This document shows positions 17,031-27,100 of a stretch of DNA of 64,000 nucleotides, in pieces (position 1 is the first letter of the stretch; the number at the start of each line of letters is the position of its first letter). The position numbers were made by a program, and so were the translations under genes. The notes beneath the pieces were generated by a model, which saw only the letters and a list, made by a program, of their open reading frames with translations, was not told the DNA's origin and did no database searches. The stretch comes from VMCP01 sp964408945 (GTDB lineage Bacteria; Bacteroidota; Bacteroidia; NS11-12g; UBA955): NCBI GenBank assembly GCA_964408945.1, contig CAYPBJ010000003.1:1-64000 (forward strand), written 5' to 3'.

Positions 17031-18146
17031 TTAATTTTTTTTATCGAGCATCACCCGAGCAATCTTAAATGTTGCGTCAGTAAAAAGCGCTTTCAAATGA
17101 GCATTACGTTCAACTTCAAATAGACATTGCTCCAAAATTTGAACCAATTTTTCTATTTGCTCAACGGAAAATTGCAATTTTTTAAAGCTCTCTACAAATT
17201 CTCCTTCCCTGCCCTTCCATGTATTCAATTCAGGCACATAAGCTACCACCAAAACAGACCTCATCAAAGCCAACCCATAGGCTAAAAATGCTTTGATTCC
17301 TTCTTTCCCCAATGTTGACAACTCATCGGTCCATGCATTTGCCTCAGCAGGTTTCACACGGTAACACATTCCCATCCAATTCCTCCACATCTCAAAGTAG
17401 GGACTCTCAACACCCTGCATGAGATCTATGGCTACCCTAAAATCACCATCAGCCATTAAAGCGATTCGCGTAGATTGGTCTTCACTTAACTGAAAACTTG
17501 CAACCAGGTGATCTCTTAATTCTCCCATTTCAATAGGAGGAATTCTCACAGATTGAGTTCGCGACAAAATAGTTCCCAAAACCTTTTCAGAACTCTCGGC
17601 GACCAACAAAAACAAGGTATTTATTGGCGGTTCTTCAATGATTTTCAGCAAGGTATTTCCAACATCCCCCAAAAACTCAGGAAGCCATAAAATCAGAATT
17701 TTATACTCTGACTCAAACGCCATCAAAGACAAACTCTTGATGATTTCTCTGCATTCAGCAATAGGTATGTTTCCTTGCTTTTTCTCGGCACCCAAATCCT
17801 TCATCCAAGAATTATAATCAATATATGGATTGGTCAAAAATGACTTTCTCCAAGTTTCTAAATTCTCGGAAGCAATTTTTCCTTTATCAGATGAAAACGG
17901 AAAGCTAAAATGTAAATCAGGATGAGTCAACGTTTCATACTTTCTGCATGAACTGCACTCTCCACATGAATCGTTTTCCAACCTATTTTTACATGAAATA
18001 AATTGGGCATAGGCTACTGCTAATGGCAAAGAACCGTGTCCTGATTTCCCCAAAAACAATTGTGCATGAGGAATTCTTCCAGCAATCACATTGCTTCTCA
18101 ACTTATCTTTCAAAGTTCTATGCCCTATAATTTGAGAAAACTTCAA
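17031..18146 (-). CDS. holB: DNA polymerase III clamp-loader subunit delta-prime
   Basis: A 371-residue clamp-loader ATPase-fold subunit. The N-terminus (FSQIIGHRTLKDKL, GRIPHAQLFLG) is followed by a degenerate P-loop (GKSGHGSLPLA, with no Lys-Thr pair), as expected for delta-prime, which does not hydrolyse ATP. A zinc module CGECSSCRKY is present, then LTHPDLHFSFPF, and NTLLKIIEEPPINTLFLLVA with a nearby SRTQ sensor-like motif. Translation seems to begin at TTG (18146), since no ATG is available in front of the conserved N-terminus. It is the third gene of greA-HIT-holB, 21 bp after the HIT gene. Confidence 0.88.
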   Translation of the reverse strand: MKFSQIIGHRTLKDKLRSNVIAGRIPHAQLFLGKSGHGSLPLAVAYAQFISCKNRLENDSCGECSSCRKYETLTHPDLHFSFPFSSDKGKIASENLETWRKSFLTNPYIDYNSWMKDLGAEKKQGNIPIAECREIIKSLSLMAFESEYKILILWLPEFLGDVGNTLLKIIEEPPINTLFLLVAESSEKVLGTILSRTQSVRIPPIEMGELRDHLVASFQLSEDQSTRIALMADGDFRVAIDLMQGVESPYFEMWRNWMGMCYRVKPAEANAWTDELSTLGKEGIKAFLAYGLALMRSVLVVAYVPELNTWKGREGEFVESFKKLQFSVEQIEKLVQILEQCLFEVERNAHLKALFTDATFKIARVMLDKKN

Positions 18147-18167
18147 AAAATATATTTTAGAAAAAAC

Positions 18168-18560
18168 CTAGAGAAACCGCTTTATTTCCTCAACTACTTT
18201 AGCCAATTCTTCCTGCGTTGGGGTTAATTTGGGACGTGTAAAATTGATATCTCCCACATGATTTAAAGGCACTAAATGAATATGAGCATGTGGAACTTCC
18301 AAACCAATAACCGCTACACCCACTCTTTTGCATGGAATAGCCTGCTTAACTGCATTCGCGATCGGTTGGGTAAATGCCCATAAAGCTGAAAGTTCAACCG
18401 GTGATAAATCATAAATATAATCTACTTCCTTCTTAGGAATACATAAAACATGCCCCATAACCAAAGGCATGATATCTAAGAAGGCCAAATGATGATCATC
18501 TTCGTAGATTTTATGACAGGGTATTTCACCTGAAACAATTTTTGAGAAGATGGTGCTCAT
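18168..18560 (-). CDS. HIT family protein (histidine-triad nucleotide hydrolase/transferase)
   Basis: A 130-residue protein with the N-terminal FSKIVSGEIPCHKIYEDDHH segment, the GHVLCIPKKEVD strand and the histidine triad HAHIHLVPL near residue 95. Family members hydrolyse adenosine phosphoramidates or related dinucleotides; the physiological substrate here is unknown. It lies 9 bp downstream of greA and 21 bp upstream of holB, consistent with cotranscription. Confidence 0.92.
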   Translation of the reverse strand: MSTIFSKIVSGEIPCHKIYEDDHHLAFLDIMPLVMGHVLCIPKKEVDYIYDLSPVELSALWAFTQPIANAVKQAIPCKRVGVAVIGLEVPHAHIHLVPLNHVGDINFTRPKLTPTQEELAKVVEEIKRFL

Positions 18561-18569
18561 AATCCCAGT

Positions 18570-19043
18570 TTAAATAGAGATATCCAATACTTCTAATTTC
18601 ACAATACCAGCCGGTACTTGAATTTCAACAATAGCTCCTTTTGCTTTACCTAGCAAACCAGACCCTATTGCACTTTTTACAGAAATTTTATTCTCTTTTA
18701 AGTTTGCCTCCGTTTCAGATACCAACTGATAAACAGCCTCCTTGCCCACATTGTGATTTTTCACTTTTACTTTACACAAGATACTCACCTTGTCTGTGTT
18801 TAATTGAGAACTATCTATCACTCTAGCATTGGCAATCAAATGATCCATTTGTGCAATCTTATCTTCTAAATGTCCCTGTGCTTCTTTCGCAGCATCATAT
18901 TCAGCATTTTCAGATAAATCACCTTTATCTCTTGCTTCAGCAATTGCTTGAATAATTTTTGGACGCTCAACGTGCTTTAAATTGCTCAATTCAGCCTTTA
19001 AAGCTTCTAATCCTTCACGTGTAAAATATTGTACGTCACTCAT
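18570..19043 (-). CDS. greA: Transcription elongation factor GreA
   Basis: A 157-residue elongation factor that rescues backtracked RNA polymerase by stimulating transcript cleavage. The N-terminal coiled coil runs from YFTREGLEALKAELSNL to LENKIAQMDHLIANA-like sequence and includes the acidic tip GDLSENAEYDAAKEAQG; the C-terminal FKBP-like domain includes SAIGSGLLGKAKG and ends in VKLEVLDIS. Length and motifs are standard. It is the first gene of a greA-HIT-holB operon, separated from the upstream TonB-receptor operon by a terminator. Confidence 0.95.
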   Translation of the reverse strand: MSDVQYFTREGLEALKAELSNLKHVERPKIIQAIAEARDKGDLSENAEYDAAKEAQGHLEDKIAQMDHLIANARVIDSSQLNTDKVSILCKVKVKNHNVGKEAVYQLVSETEANLKENKISVKSAIGSGLLGKAKGAIVEIQVPAGIVKLEVLDISI

Positions 19044-19073
19044 AACAATTCTTTTAGTTCTATAAGTTTAATG

Positions 19074-19111
19074 AAAAAAAAAGTTGCACCAACAATTTCT
19101 GCTGATGCAAC
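19074..19111 (-). terminator. Rho-independent terminator after the TonB/T9SS/PorV-like operon
   Basis: On the minus strand GTTGCATCA and TGGTGCAAC pair in a 9-bp stem with one G-U pair and an 11-base loop, followed by nine T residues. It closes the operon that ends at 19135 and separates it from greA, whose ATG lies 30 bp further. Confidence 0.85.
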
Positions 19112-19134
19112 ATATTCAAATATAATAAAAAATC

Positions 19135-20250
19135 TTAATCTTCTGATCCTAATCCAATACGAATTCCGAAAGAATGAACTCCATTAAATGGATTTGTTGC
19201 GCGGTAATTGTAATCTAAAGAAACTACATTGCCGTCTTTACCATGCCAATCGTAACTCAAGCCAGCGAACGGACCAGTAAACGCCGATGGGCGGGTCTCC
19301 TCATTGAAAATACCTTCTTGATAGCAATATCCTCCGCGTAACATAATCATGTCTTTGTAAGCATACTCCAAAGAAAGTGTCGTTTGGTTTGTAGTGAAAG
19401 AGTGGTTAGTAAAAGCAAACCCTACTGTCAAACGATTATCATACAAACTTGGTACTTTATCTAATCTCAAATCATAAGAAGCAGCAATATTCAGTAATGC
19501 GGGCAACTTCACCACATCTGTTTTTACTTGCAATGTTTTCTCAAAGGTTCCATTTTGCAAAGTCGCTTTGTAACTCAATCCATCTCCGCTATAGCTCATG
19601 TCTGGACCTATGTTCTTTACAGAAACACCAAATTTGAAATCATTTCTTTTCAACTTCGAAGCATTTGCAAACAAAGTAGTAGTATATTGAACACCTGCAT
19701 CCAAAGCTAAACCCGATGCACTAGCATCTGGAATACCTTCAGTTACCATTCTAGCTGTAATACCCGCAGAAATACTATTACTGAAGCTCTTACCATATGA
19801 AACGCCAATATTGGTCATATTCACGCGGTATGTACCAATACCACCATAAGGATTGTCTTCAGTAGTTATTTGAATGGGTTGAACACCGAATTGCATTACT
19901 TGAACTCCCAACGTTCCAGCAGTACCATCTTCTCCCATTTTTACTGCAAAACCAAGATTATTGATTCCTATTCCAGACCCCATTAACCATTCTGTTCTTG
20001 CGAAAACCAATTCTGTTTTGTTGGTCATACGATCCAATCCGCCTACGTTCATAAACATCGCTTCAGAACCTCTAACACCTCCTGCACCTGACCAACCTAA
20101 ACCACCTGAACGGGCCCAACCATTTATAGTCAACTGCATTGCACCTGCTTGTCCTTGTCTTTCAGGGTTTCCAGCAAATACTGAAGTAGCCATCAATCCC
20201 AAGTAGAGGGCAGAAAAACCAGACTTTATATGTGTTTTGTTTAATTTCAT
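19135..20250 (-). CDS. PorV/PorQ family outer-membrane beta-barrel protein
   Basis: A 371-residue protein with a signal peptide (MKLNKTHIKSGFSALYLGL to FAG). It continues with a GNPERQGQAGA segment, then AMFMNVGGLDRMTNKTELVF and repeated amphipathic strands to the end, ending in FGIRIGLGSED. The N-terminal pattern (small-residue-rich segment, then a 'MFMNVGGL' block and a strand beginning with aromatic residues) is that of the FadL-like PorV/PorQ family linked to type IX secretion. It is not the core PorV by context: no other por genes are near. It is the third gene of a TonB receptor-secreted protein-PorV-like set, 27 bp after the secreted protein, so a dedicated role in moving or anchoring that protein is plausible. 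The start is the ATG at 20250; a TTG three codons earlier is less likely. Confidence 0.8.
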   Translation of the reverse strand: MKLNKTHIKSGFSALYLGLMATSVFAGNPERQGQAGAMQLTINGWARSGGLGWSGAGGVRGSEAMFMNVGGLDRMTNKTELVFARTEWLMGSGIGINNLGFAVKMGEDGTAGTLGVQVMQFGVQPIQITTEDNPYGGIGTYRVNMTNIGVSYGKSFSNSISAGITARMVTEGIPDASASGLALDAGVQYTTTLFANASKLKRNDFKFGVSVKNIGPDMSYSGDGLSYKATLQNGTFEKTLQVKTDVVKLPALLNIAASYDLRLDKVPSLYDNRLTVGFAFTNHSFTTNQTTLSLEYAYKDMIMLRGGYCYQEGIFNEETRPSAFTGPFAGLSYDWHGKDGNVVSLDYNYRATNPFNGVHSFGIRIGLGSED

Positions 20251-20277
20251 TTTTGTCAATCTTAAATTTTACAACTA

Positions 20278-23200
20278 TTAATATGAATCCAAGTCAATGG
20301 CGTGCATAATACCGTACCAACGAACTACTTTCTCACCCAAACGAGGAGCTTTTACATGTATCAAATACAAACCGCTTGCAATAGGCACATTGTTCTGATT
20401 CTTCAAATCCCACTCTAAATAAGTAGCCTCATCTGCCTTTTTGATCTTACGAATAGTATTACCAGCCATATCAAAAATAGTTACTGTACACTCCGGAGGA
20501 AGATTGGTAATCTTTACACGAGAATCAATTGGACTGTTTTCGTATTTGCTGTATCCTCTGTAAGGATTGGGCACTACATTTACCAAATCTAAATTTTTCT
20601 TACCAATGTTGTCGCCCACTTTTGGTGCAATTTCAGAACCATCAAATTCATACATGGGACGGTCATCATTTCTATTGTCACCAGTATTAAATGTAGTGTA
20701 TGCTTTAGAAACTCTTACATTGATTGTTACTTCTGTTGGAGGAATACCGTCTTTCATACTAAAGCCAGGCGCCAAATATGTTGGAATAACCCAGTTCACC
20801 TGAGATAACAAACGAAACTTATCACTATTCGGGGGGCTCGCACCAGCAGTTGTAGATTGCAATCCTTTACGGAATCTATCGAAGTATGTATCTTCTGGAC
20901 CATAGTATCTTTCTCCAATCACATTTCGAGTGATACCGTGTCTACCGGTTCCGAAAATATATATAAAGTGTTTACCGCCAATTGCAGGGTAATTTCCGTT
21001 GTCGTTATAAACCGTGGATGTTGGATTCCAAATCATGTCTCTACCGTTCTCACCGGGTAAGTAACTATCTTCACCGAATCCAATGTTCAAACGCTCACCA
21101 GTTTCCAAGTTAATAGCATAACCAGGGAACCAACTCAAACCTTGACTACCTGCTTCATCAGCGAAGTTCTGATCTTTTGATTTTCCGAAACGCATGTTAA
21201 ACTTAGACATATTTCCTTCTGTTCCATTCTTCACTTCGTCATCGGCCATTTCCATTACCACGGCTCTCGTCCATTTAGATTTATCTGGAGTAATAACCAG
21301 TTGGAAGCTATTCAATTCAGGCAAAGGATTCTGCAACCAGGATGTATTACCGCTCCATGCAAAACCATACGTATTTTGTCCGGTAGCCGCGCTGTAAGCA
21401 GCCCTTGCTGTCAATCCATAAGGTGCAATTCTTCCATTCCAAATGCGTTCGTAAGCTTGACTTGGATCCAAATAATTTCCATTGACCCCAATAAAGTCAT
21501 GGGTATATGGGTCAAAAGGAGTAATACCTCTACCTGCGCTACCAGCTCTTATCCAGTTATTAAACCCTTGAGATGCGTCATTATCAACAACCGCCGTTAA
21601 CCATTGTTTACCATTATCAGCCCATTTAATATCCCAATTGATAAAGGAGTTGGTAGGGTCAGCAGTTACATCCTCTGAAGGATTATACACCTGATTAATT
21701 TCAACGCTCAATCCCCAATCAGCCAATGTTTCTTTAGTAGCATTGTACTTACCAGCACGTCCTTGAATGGTTTCAAAGCGAATTCCAATTGTTGTATCTG
21801 AGAAAATAGTATCATTACCATTAATACTATCTTTTTTCACCAAGAACCAACCGGTATTCCTAGTCATAGAATCACGCAAACCGGTATTGTTAGAAGGCGT
21901 GCGTTCTTTCAAAACCAATTCAAATTTGGCGTTGGGAACCTTCAACGGATCTATTACCTTGATGTTCACAGGACCGGCACCACCCATATACTTAGGCTTC
22001 GCAACAAATCCAGTTCTAAGAATGTCTGCAACTGTACCTTCAGTAAACTCTAATGACATTCCACCGTTACCACGTCCGCTAATTCTGGTCAAACTAGGGC
22101 CAGAACCATAGGAACTTTGAAGCTCAGTACCAAAGTTTTCAGGTTCAGTAACATGAGGAGTAGCGCGATATACTTTAATGTTTCTTCTACCAGCTAGGAA
22201 TTGATTTGGATCTATTTGCATAGTGTCATCCGCCAAAATTGCATAACTCAAAACCATGTAGTAATAGTTTCTAAAGTCTATCAATGAAGTATTCGCATTG
22301 GTAGCAAAAAGATCATTTTTGATGCTGAATGAATGTTGAACACCTTTATCAGAACCATCTACCTTTTCGACAGGAACCATTTGAGATAACTTAGGATCAA
22401 ACACTTTATTGATGATCTGACCACGATTGTTTTTCATGTCACATTGGAACATCAAACGCGCCTTATCAATGTTATCTAAGTCACCGGTATTCACCGTTGC
22501 ATCTTTCAACTGGTAAATCAAATAGCCTTCAAATTTATAGGTCAAATCTTTGTTATTCGCATCCTTGTACTTTTCAGTGTAGTTTTCAACTTTATCGGAG
22601 TTGGTATTCAAGAATTTCAAAACCAACTCTTCATGTAGCTCTTGGATTTCAATATCTGGAGCATTAGGACCATCCAAAATTTTGAAATTATTGTTAAACA
22701 AAGTTTGCGCTTTATCTGAAGCCAACTTCAACAATTGCAATGAACCAGCTGCACCTTGACATGGAGCTCCAGCACCACCACTGGTCGTTCTTGCCCAAAC
22801 AACACCTACTGTAATTCTTTGAACTTGACCTGGACGCAAAATAAACGGACCTGTAGATTGCAAGAAACGACGGTCAGCCGGACGGTTACCCGCGCTCTTC
22901 TCATCCCAACATTCACCGGGGAAATCAGGATCTGTTCCACCAGAGAACATATAATTAGTTTGACGGGTTCCACCAAAACCATTACCACCAAAGGTTACGT
23001 TTTGACCTTGCTTCCACTTACCTCTTAAGAAGTTATAGAAACTATTTGGATTTCCTCTATCAGGGTTTCCAGAAACTGGGTCAGAGTTATTATTGTAGTA
23101 CATGAAGTGACTCATCCCCATTTGATTGCCAGCAGTGTCTGTAGGACCTTCAAAATAGTCTACTCCTACAGTAGGGGGATTCAAGCCATAACCCAAAACT

Positions 23201-24174
23201 CCTTCGTCATCATCGTCACCATTGAAGCAATATCCCAAAGATCTTCCTACGTCACAACCCACATAGTCATCTGCGTAGTTACCTAAATCGGCGTCTACCC
23301 ATTGACCCATATAACAATCGTTCACCGTTGTAAAACCGCGGTTGATGATTTTGGTTGAGTAAAAAGTCATATTGTTTACCTCGTCATTGGTTGCAAAGGC
23401 AAATGCCGTGGTTTGACATTCTACTCCAATCGGTTGACCGGTTGATTCGGAATGCACGTTACCCTTGTCGTTATAAACCCACCAGATAAACATATCGGGT
23501 TGTCGGTCTACTCCGTTTTCAGTATTTGGTCTGCGCTCATCCAATACAGGGTGTTCTCCGTCAAACGGATTGTAAACCCCATCGTTATTCACTACTTTGT
23601 AAGGTGCTAAATAGTCAGATTCCGCACCGAACTTTACAGAACGGTCACTTCCACCGGGCCATTCTCTGATTCCCGCACTGATGTTGGTGTACTTTGAATT
23701 CTCAAAATCTTCCAACTCATCACGAGTAACCTTCCACATACGATCGTAAGACTTACAACGCAATGGATCAGTAGAAGCCGTGGTTGTATCTAACGGACCG
23801 GGCCAAAAGTCTGAACCAAACTGACGGTAAGTCATAGCAGCTAACTTCAAGTTTCCTCCGTTGTCTTTACCACCAATCCAGATCGCACCTGAAAACAAAG
23901 AGTGTTTTCTAACCGCATTCGGGTCATTTACTTTAGGTACTTCGTATTTTGGGTTATTCAAATCCCACCACATATCACCGCCGTTCAACAATTTTGTACG
24001 AACGTTATTGATATCTAAGTCGGCCGACTGTGAAGCGGGCTCACAAGTGTTAGCTAAAGAACCTGCACGCTTGCTAACTTTAAGAGTTGAACGACCATTG
24101 AGGTTTTCAATTGGTCTAGCAAACACCTGCGAAGCAATCGCAAATCCTAAAGCTATAATTCCAAATTTTTTCAT
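20278..24174 (-). CDS. Large secreted protein with FlgD-like/T9SS-type C-terminal domain
   Basis: A 1298-residue secreted protein. Residues 1-19 form a signal peptide (MKKFGIIALGFAIASQVFA). The body is Gly-, Asn- and Asp-rich with many aromatic residues (GGDMWWDLNNPKYEVP, SLFSGAIWIGGKDNGG, YVGCDVGRSLGYCFNGDDDD). The region around 480-530 has RPGQVQRITVGVVWA. The last 110 residues hold a FlgD-Ig-like module (NVVPNPYRGYSKYENSP, VTIFDMAGNTIRKI, VPIASGLYLIHVKAP) and end in RWYGIMHAIDLDSY, resembling T9SS C-terminal targeting regions without the usual final basic tail. It lies between a TonB receptor (23 bp) and a PorV/PorQ-like protein (27 bp). Function unknown; it is probably displayed on the cell surface. 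Confidence 0.8.
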   Translation of the reverse strand: MKKFGIIALGFAIASQVFARPIENLNGRSTLKVSKRAGSLANTCEPASQSADLDINNVRTKLLNGGDMWWDLNNPKYEVPKVNDPNAVRKHSLFSGAIWIGGKDNGGNLKLAAMTYRQFGSDFWPGPLDTTTASTDPLRCKSYDRMWKVTRDELEDFENSKYTNISAGIREWPGGSDRSVKFGAESDYLAPYKVVNNDGVYNPFDGEHPVLDERRPNTENGVDRQPDMFIWWVYNDKGNVHSESTGQPIGVECQTTAFAFATNDEVNNMTFYSTKIINRGFTTVNDCYMGQWVDADLGNYADDYVGCDVGRSLGYCFNGDDDDEGVLGYGLNPPTVGVDYFEGPTDTAGNQMGMSHFMYYNNNSDPVSGNPDRGNPNSFYNFLRGKWKQGQNVTFGGNGFGGTRQTNYMFSGGTDPDFPGECWDEKSAGNRPADRRFLQSTGPFILRPGQVQRITVGVVWARTTSGGAGAPCQGAAGSLQLLKLASDKAQTLFNNNFKILDGPNAPDIEIQELHEELVLKFLNTNSDKVENYTEKYKDANNKDLTYKFEGYLIYQLKDATVNTGDLDNIDKARLMFQCDMKNNRGQIINKVFDPKLSQMVPVEKVDGSDKGVQHSFSIKNDLFATNANTSLIDFRNYYYMVLSYAILADDTMQIDPNQFLAGRRNIKVYRATPHVTEPENFGTELQSSYGSGPSLTRISGRGNGGMSLEFTEGTVADILRTGFVAKPKYMGGAGPVNIKVIDPLKVPNAKFELVLKERTPSNNTGLRDSMTRNTGWFLVKKDSINGNDTIFSDTTIGIRFETIQGRAGKYNATKETLADWGLSVEINQVYNPSEDVTADPTNSFINWDIKWADNGKQWLTAVVDNDASQGFNNWIRAGSAGRGITPFDPYTHDFIGVNGNYLDPSQAYERIWNGRIAPYGLTARAAYSAATGQNTYGFAWSGNTSWLQNPLPELNSFQLVITPDKSKWTRAVVMEMADDEVKNGTEGNMSKFNMRFGKSKDQNFADEAGSQGLSWFPGYAINLETGERLNIGFGEDSYLPGENGRDMIWNPTSTVYNDNGNYPAIGGKHFIYIFGTGRHGITRNVIGERYYGPEDTYFDRFRKGLQSTTAGASPPNSDKFRLLSQVNWVIPTYLAPGFSMKDGIPPTEVTINVRVSKAYTTFNTGDNRNDDRPMYEFDGSEIAPKVGDNIGKKNLDLVNVVPNPYRGYSKYENSPIDSRVKITNLPPECTVTIFDMAGNTIRKIKKADEATYLEWDLKNQNNVPIASGLYLIHVKAPRLGEKVVRWYGIMHAIDLDSY

Positions 24175-24197
24175 TTTTCTAATTTCCCTTCCTATTT

Positions 24198-27100
24198 TTA
24201 ATTCAAACTAAAACGAACACCCAAACGAATGGTTCTTGGAGCATTCCAGTTTCCTGTTTGAGAGTTTAACAATAAACGATACAAATCAGTATAAGACTGA
24301 GCATCAATCTGAGTTTTGATCAACAATTGTCCTTGCGGTGATGTCAAGAATCCATCATCGTTAGGTTGACCTGTGTATGGGAATACACCCAAAACATTCC
24401 AAGTGTTCAACACATTGTTCACCCAAAGGAAAGCAGTAAATCTCAAAGGATTTTTTGCATCTCCACGGTTCAATTGGAACGCTTTAGAAATGTTGATATC
24501 AAAGTTATACTGCCATGGCAATCTTGCACCAAACGGTACACCTTTGATTTGAGCACGATCTACAGCACCGATCTGAACTGGACGATTGGTTGGTGTATAA
24601 GGCCCACCACTGTAAGTATTTCCAATTACGTTGAAGCTGGTGAATTTGAAGATTTCTTTTCCAAAGAATACAGGTCCTTTGTACAAGTTCTTCTTATTCA
24701 AGTCTCTTCCGCCTCCCCACTCCCAAGTGGCGCTCACTTTTAAGTTATGACGAATGTCTAGTTCACCTAAAGGAATCACGTTTCTTAAGTTTGGTTGGTT
24801 ACTTGCAATCAAAGTTGCTTGAGAACTGATGTTTGATCCAGTTCCATCAGCAAACTGCAACATGTAACTAGCTGACAAACTCAAAGGACCAATATCTCTT
24901 ATGCTGAAGTTACCTCTGAAACCAGTGATGGTAGCAAAGTCAATGTTACGGTAAGTAATGTAGGTAACTGGATAACCTTGGTTGATTTGGTACAAACCAA
25001 AGTCATTTCTGATTTCAGAATAAGATGCGCTCAACTCCAAACCTTTGTCACCTTTGCGACCAAAGATTTGCTTGTAACCCACTTCATAATCCGTTTTCAA
25101 ACGAGAATTCAATGATCCGTTGGCCAAGGTTGATCCTTGTCTAAATCTCAAATAGTAGATATCGTCAATGGTTACGAAAGACGCTCCAGCATTCGGACGC
25201 TGAGCCAAGATGTCATAGCTTACGTAGAACGTTTTCTTTTTAGGTTCTAATGGGAAAGAGAACCAAATACGAGGCAATAGATTTACTGCAGGTGTATAAT
25301 CTACGAATGTCTTATCTGTAACTTCTTGTTTATTATAGTCTACCAAGTAGGGTGCGATGCGACCATTAGAAGTTTGGTTCGCCAATAATTCTGGGTTTTT
25401 CAATTCAGACCCATCAGCATTGTACCAACGGTCTCCTTCACGGTATCCAATTACTTTAGTAGGTGATTGCATATCGTTAACATATACATAAGCATCATCT
25501 GAAATATTTGTTGGATGTTCCACATTCAAACCGTTCAAATCTGCAACCTCTGCTTTGGTGCGAATAGGATACAAGCTATATGGATCTTTCAATACAATTT
25601 GGTTCGCATCGTAACGTTCCATACGAAGTCCCACACGGAAGATCAAATCTTTGAACTGGAATTGGTCTTGCAACCAAGCTGCAATGTATATAGGTTGGAA
25701 AGCACCAATGGTTCTTCTGTCAGGATCATTCAAGAATTGGTTTATTGAGGGCTTACCTCTAACAATGTTTCCAAGGTGATCATAACCAAAATAGTTTACA
25801 TAACCGTTACCGTTGTTCAATAGTTCATTGGCATTGAAATCTCTTAAGTCGAAATCACCAGGCTTATAACTATTTACATTGATAAAGGTTTGCTCATTTA
25901 CTAAATTACCGTAAACATCTCTTCCGCCTTGAGAAATCAATCGATTTCTGAATGAACGGTCAAAATGAGATTGCTCAGAGTAATTCACCAATCTATTATA
26001 TCTAACAGTATCAGTGAAAACGCCGTTTTCATCATAAGACAAAATTGGATTGTTTACATCAAGTTCAGAAATGTGTTTGTTCATTAACTGTCCCATCAAT
26101 ATCCACAGACCATTGGCGTTCAAACTGTAACCACGGTTGATGTTTTGCTCATAATAGAATCCTGCCTGTAAATCATGAGGAGTTCTTTCACGTCCACCCA
26201 CAGTTTTAGGCTTCACCTGCATTTGCCCTAAAGCAAACAAAGAATATTTCTCAGTAGATGATTTACCCCAACCTCCTACAGAAGTTCCAGGAGTAGCCCA
26301 CAAAGAATACACGTTATTTGGCTGGTATCCGTTTAACAATCCTTGTCCCATCAATACCTGAAGAGGATTAGTTAAGTTAAATCCACGATCCTGATAAAAA
26401 TCAAAAACGTTTTGAGTGTAGTTTGCACGTACGGGGTTCAAATTACTTCTTTGGAAAGTTAAAAGTGTATCTGTGTATCCAACATGTTCCCAATAATTTC
26501 TTAATTGAACAATATTGCCGTTTTGATCTTGAACTACACGAGGCTCTTTATTTGGATTTTGTTGCTGATCGTAGTTTGAGTAAGCAAAAAATTCAGTAGG
26601 ATAAGATTTAAATTCTCCTATGTATCCGTAATCAAAAAACCTACGACCATGCTCCTGATGTTGGTTGGTAGACCATGCATTTTGATATTCAGCGCGAATG
26701 GTGTAAAACGCATTCTTAATGGTACTTTCTTTGTTTACTTTAAATTCTTGTCTGAATTGTAAGTATGAACGAAAGGTATGATTATCACTGGTACCATTTT
26801 CATTGTAGTTCATGATTGCATTCGTAGCGTTTCTTCCACCTCCATAAAAATAACTCGCAAAACCTGTCAAGTTGATATACTTGTTAGGATTGAACTCTAA
26901 TTTACCAATGAAGTTTCCGTTGTACTGTTGTGAAGTTGGACGTGCGGCCAATAAATCAAAATCTGACTCTTTAAGATACGAAGCTGCATGAACGAAGCCA
27001 TTTGGCGTAAAAACCAAAGGATTTTTCTCTATCTCCGCTAACTTCTCTTCTTTTAGAATATAAACTCCCGTTCTTGTTGGACTTGGATCGTAGTAGTAAC

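Noticed and set aside
17031..18146. Broken P-loop in holB as a sign of a pseudogene
   Set aside because: Delta-prime subunits normally lack a working Walker A motif, and the rest of the protein is intact.
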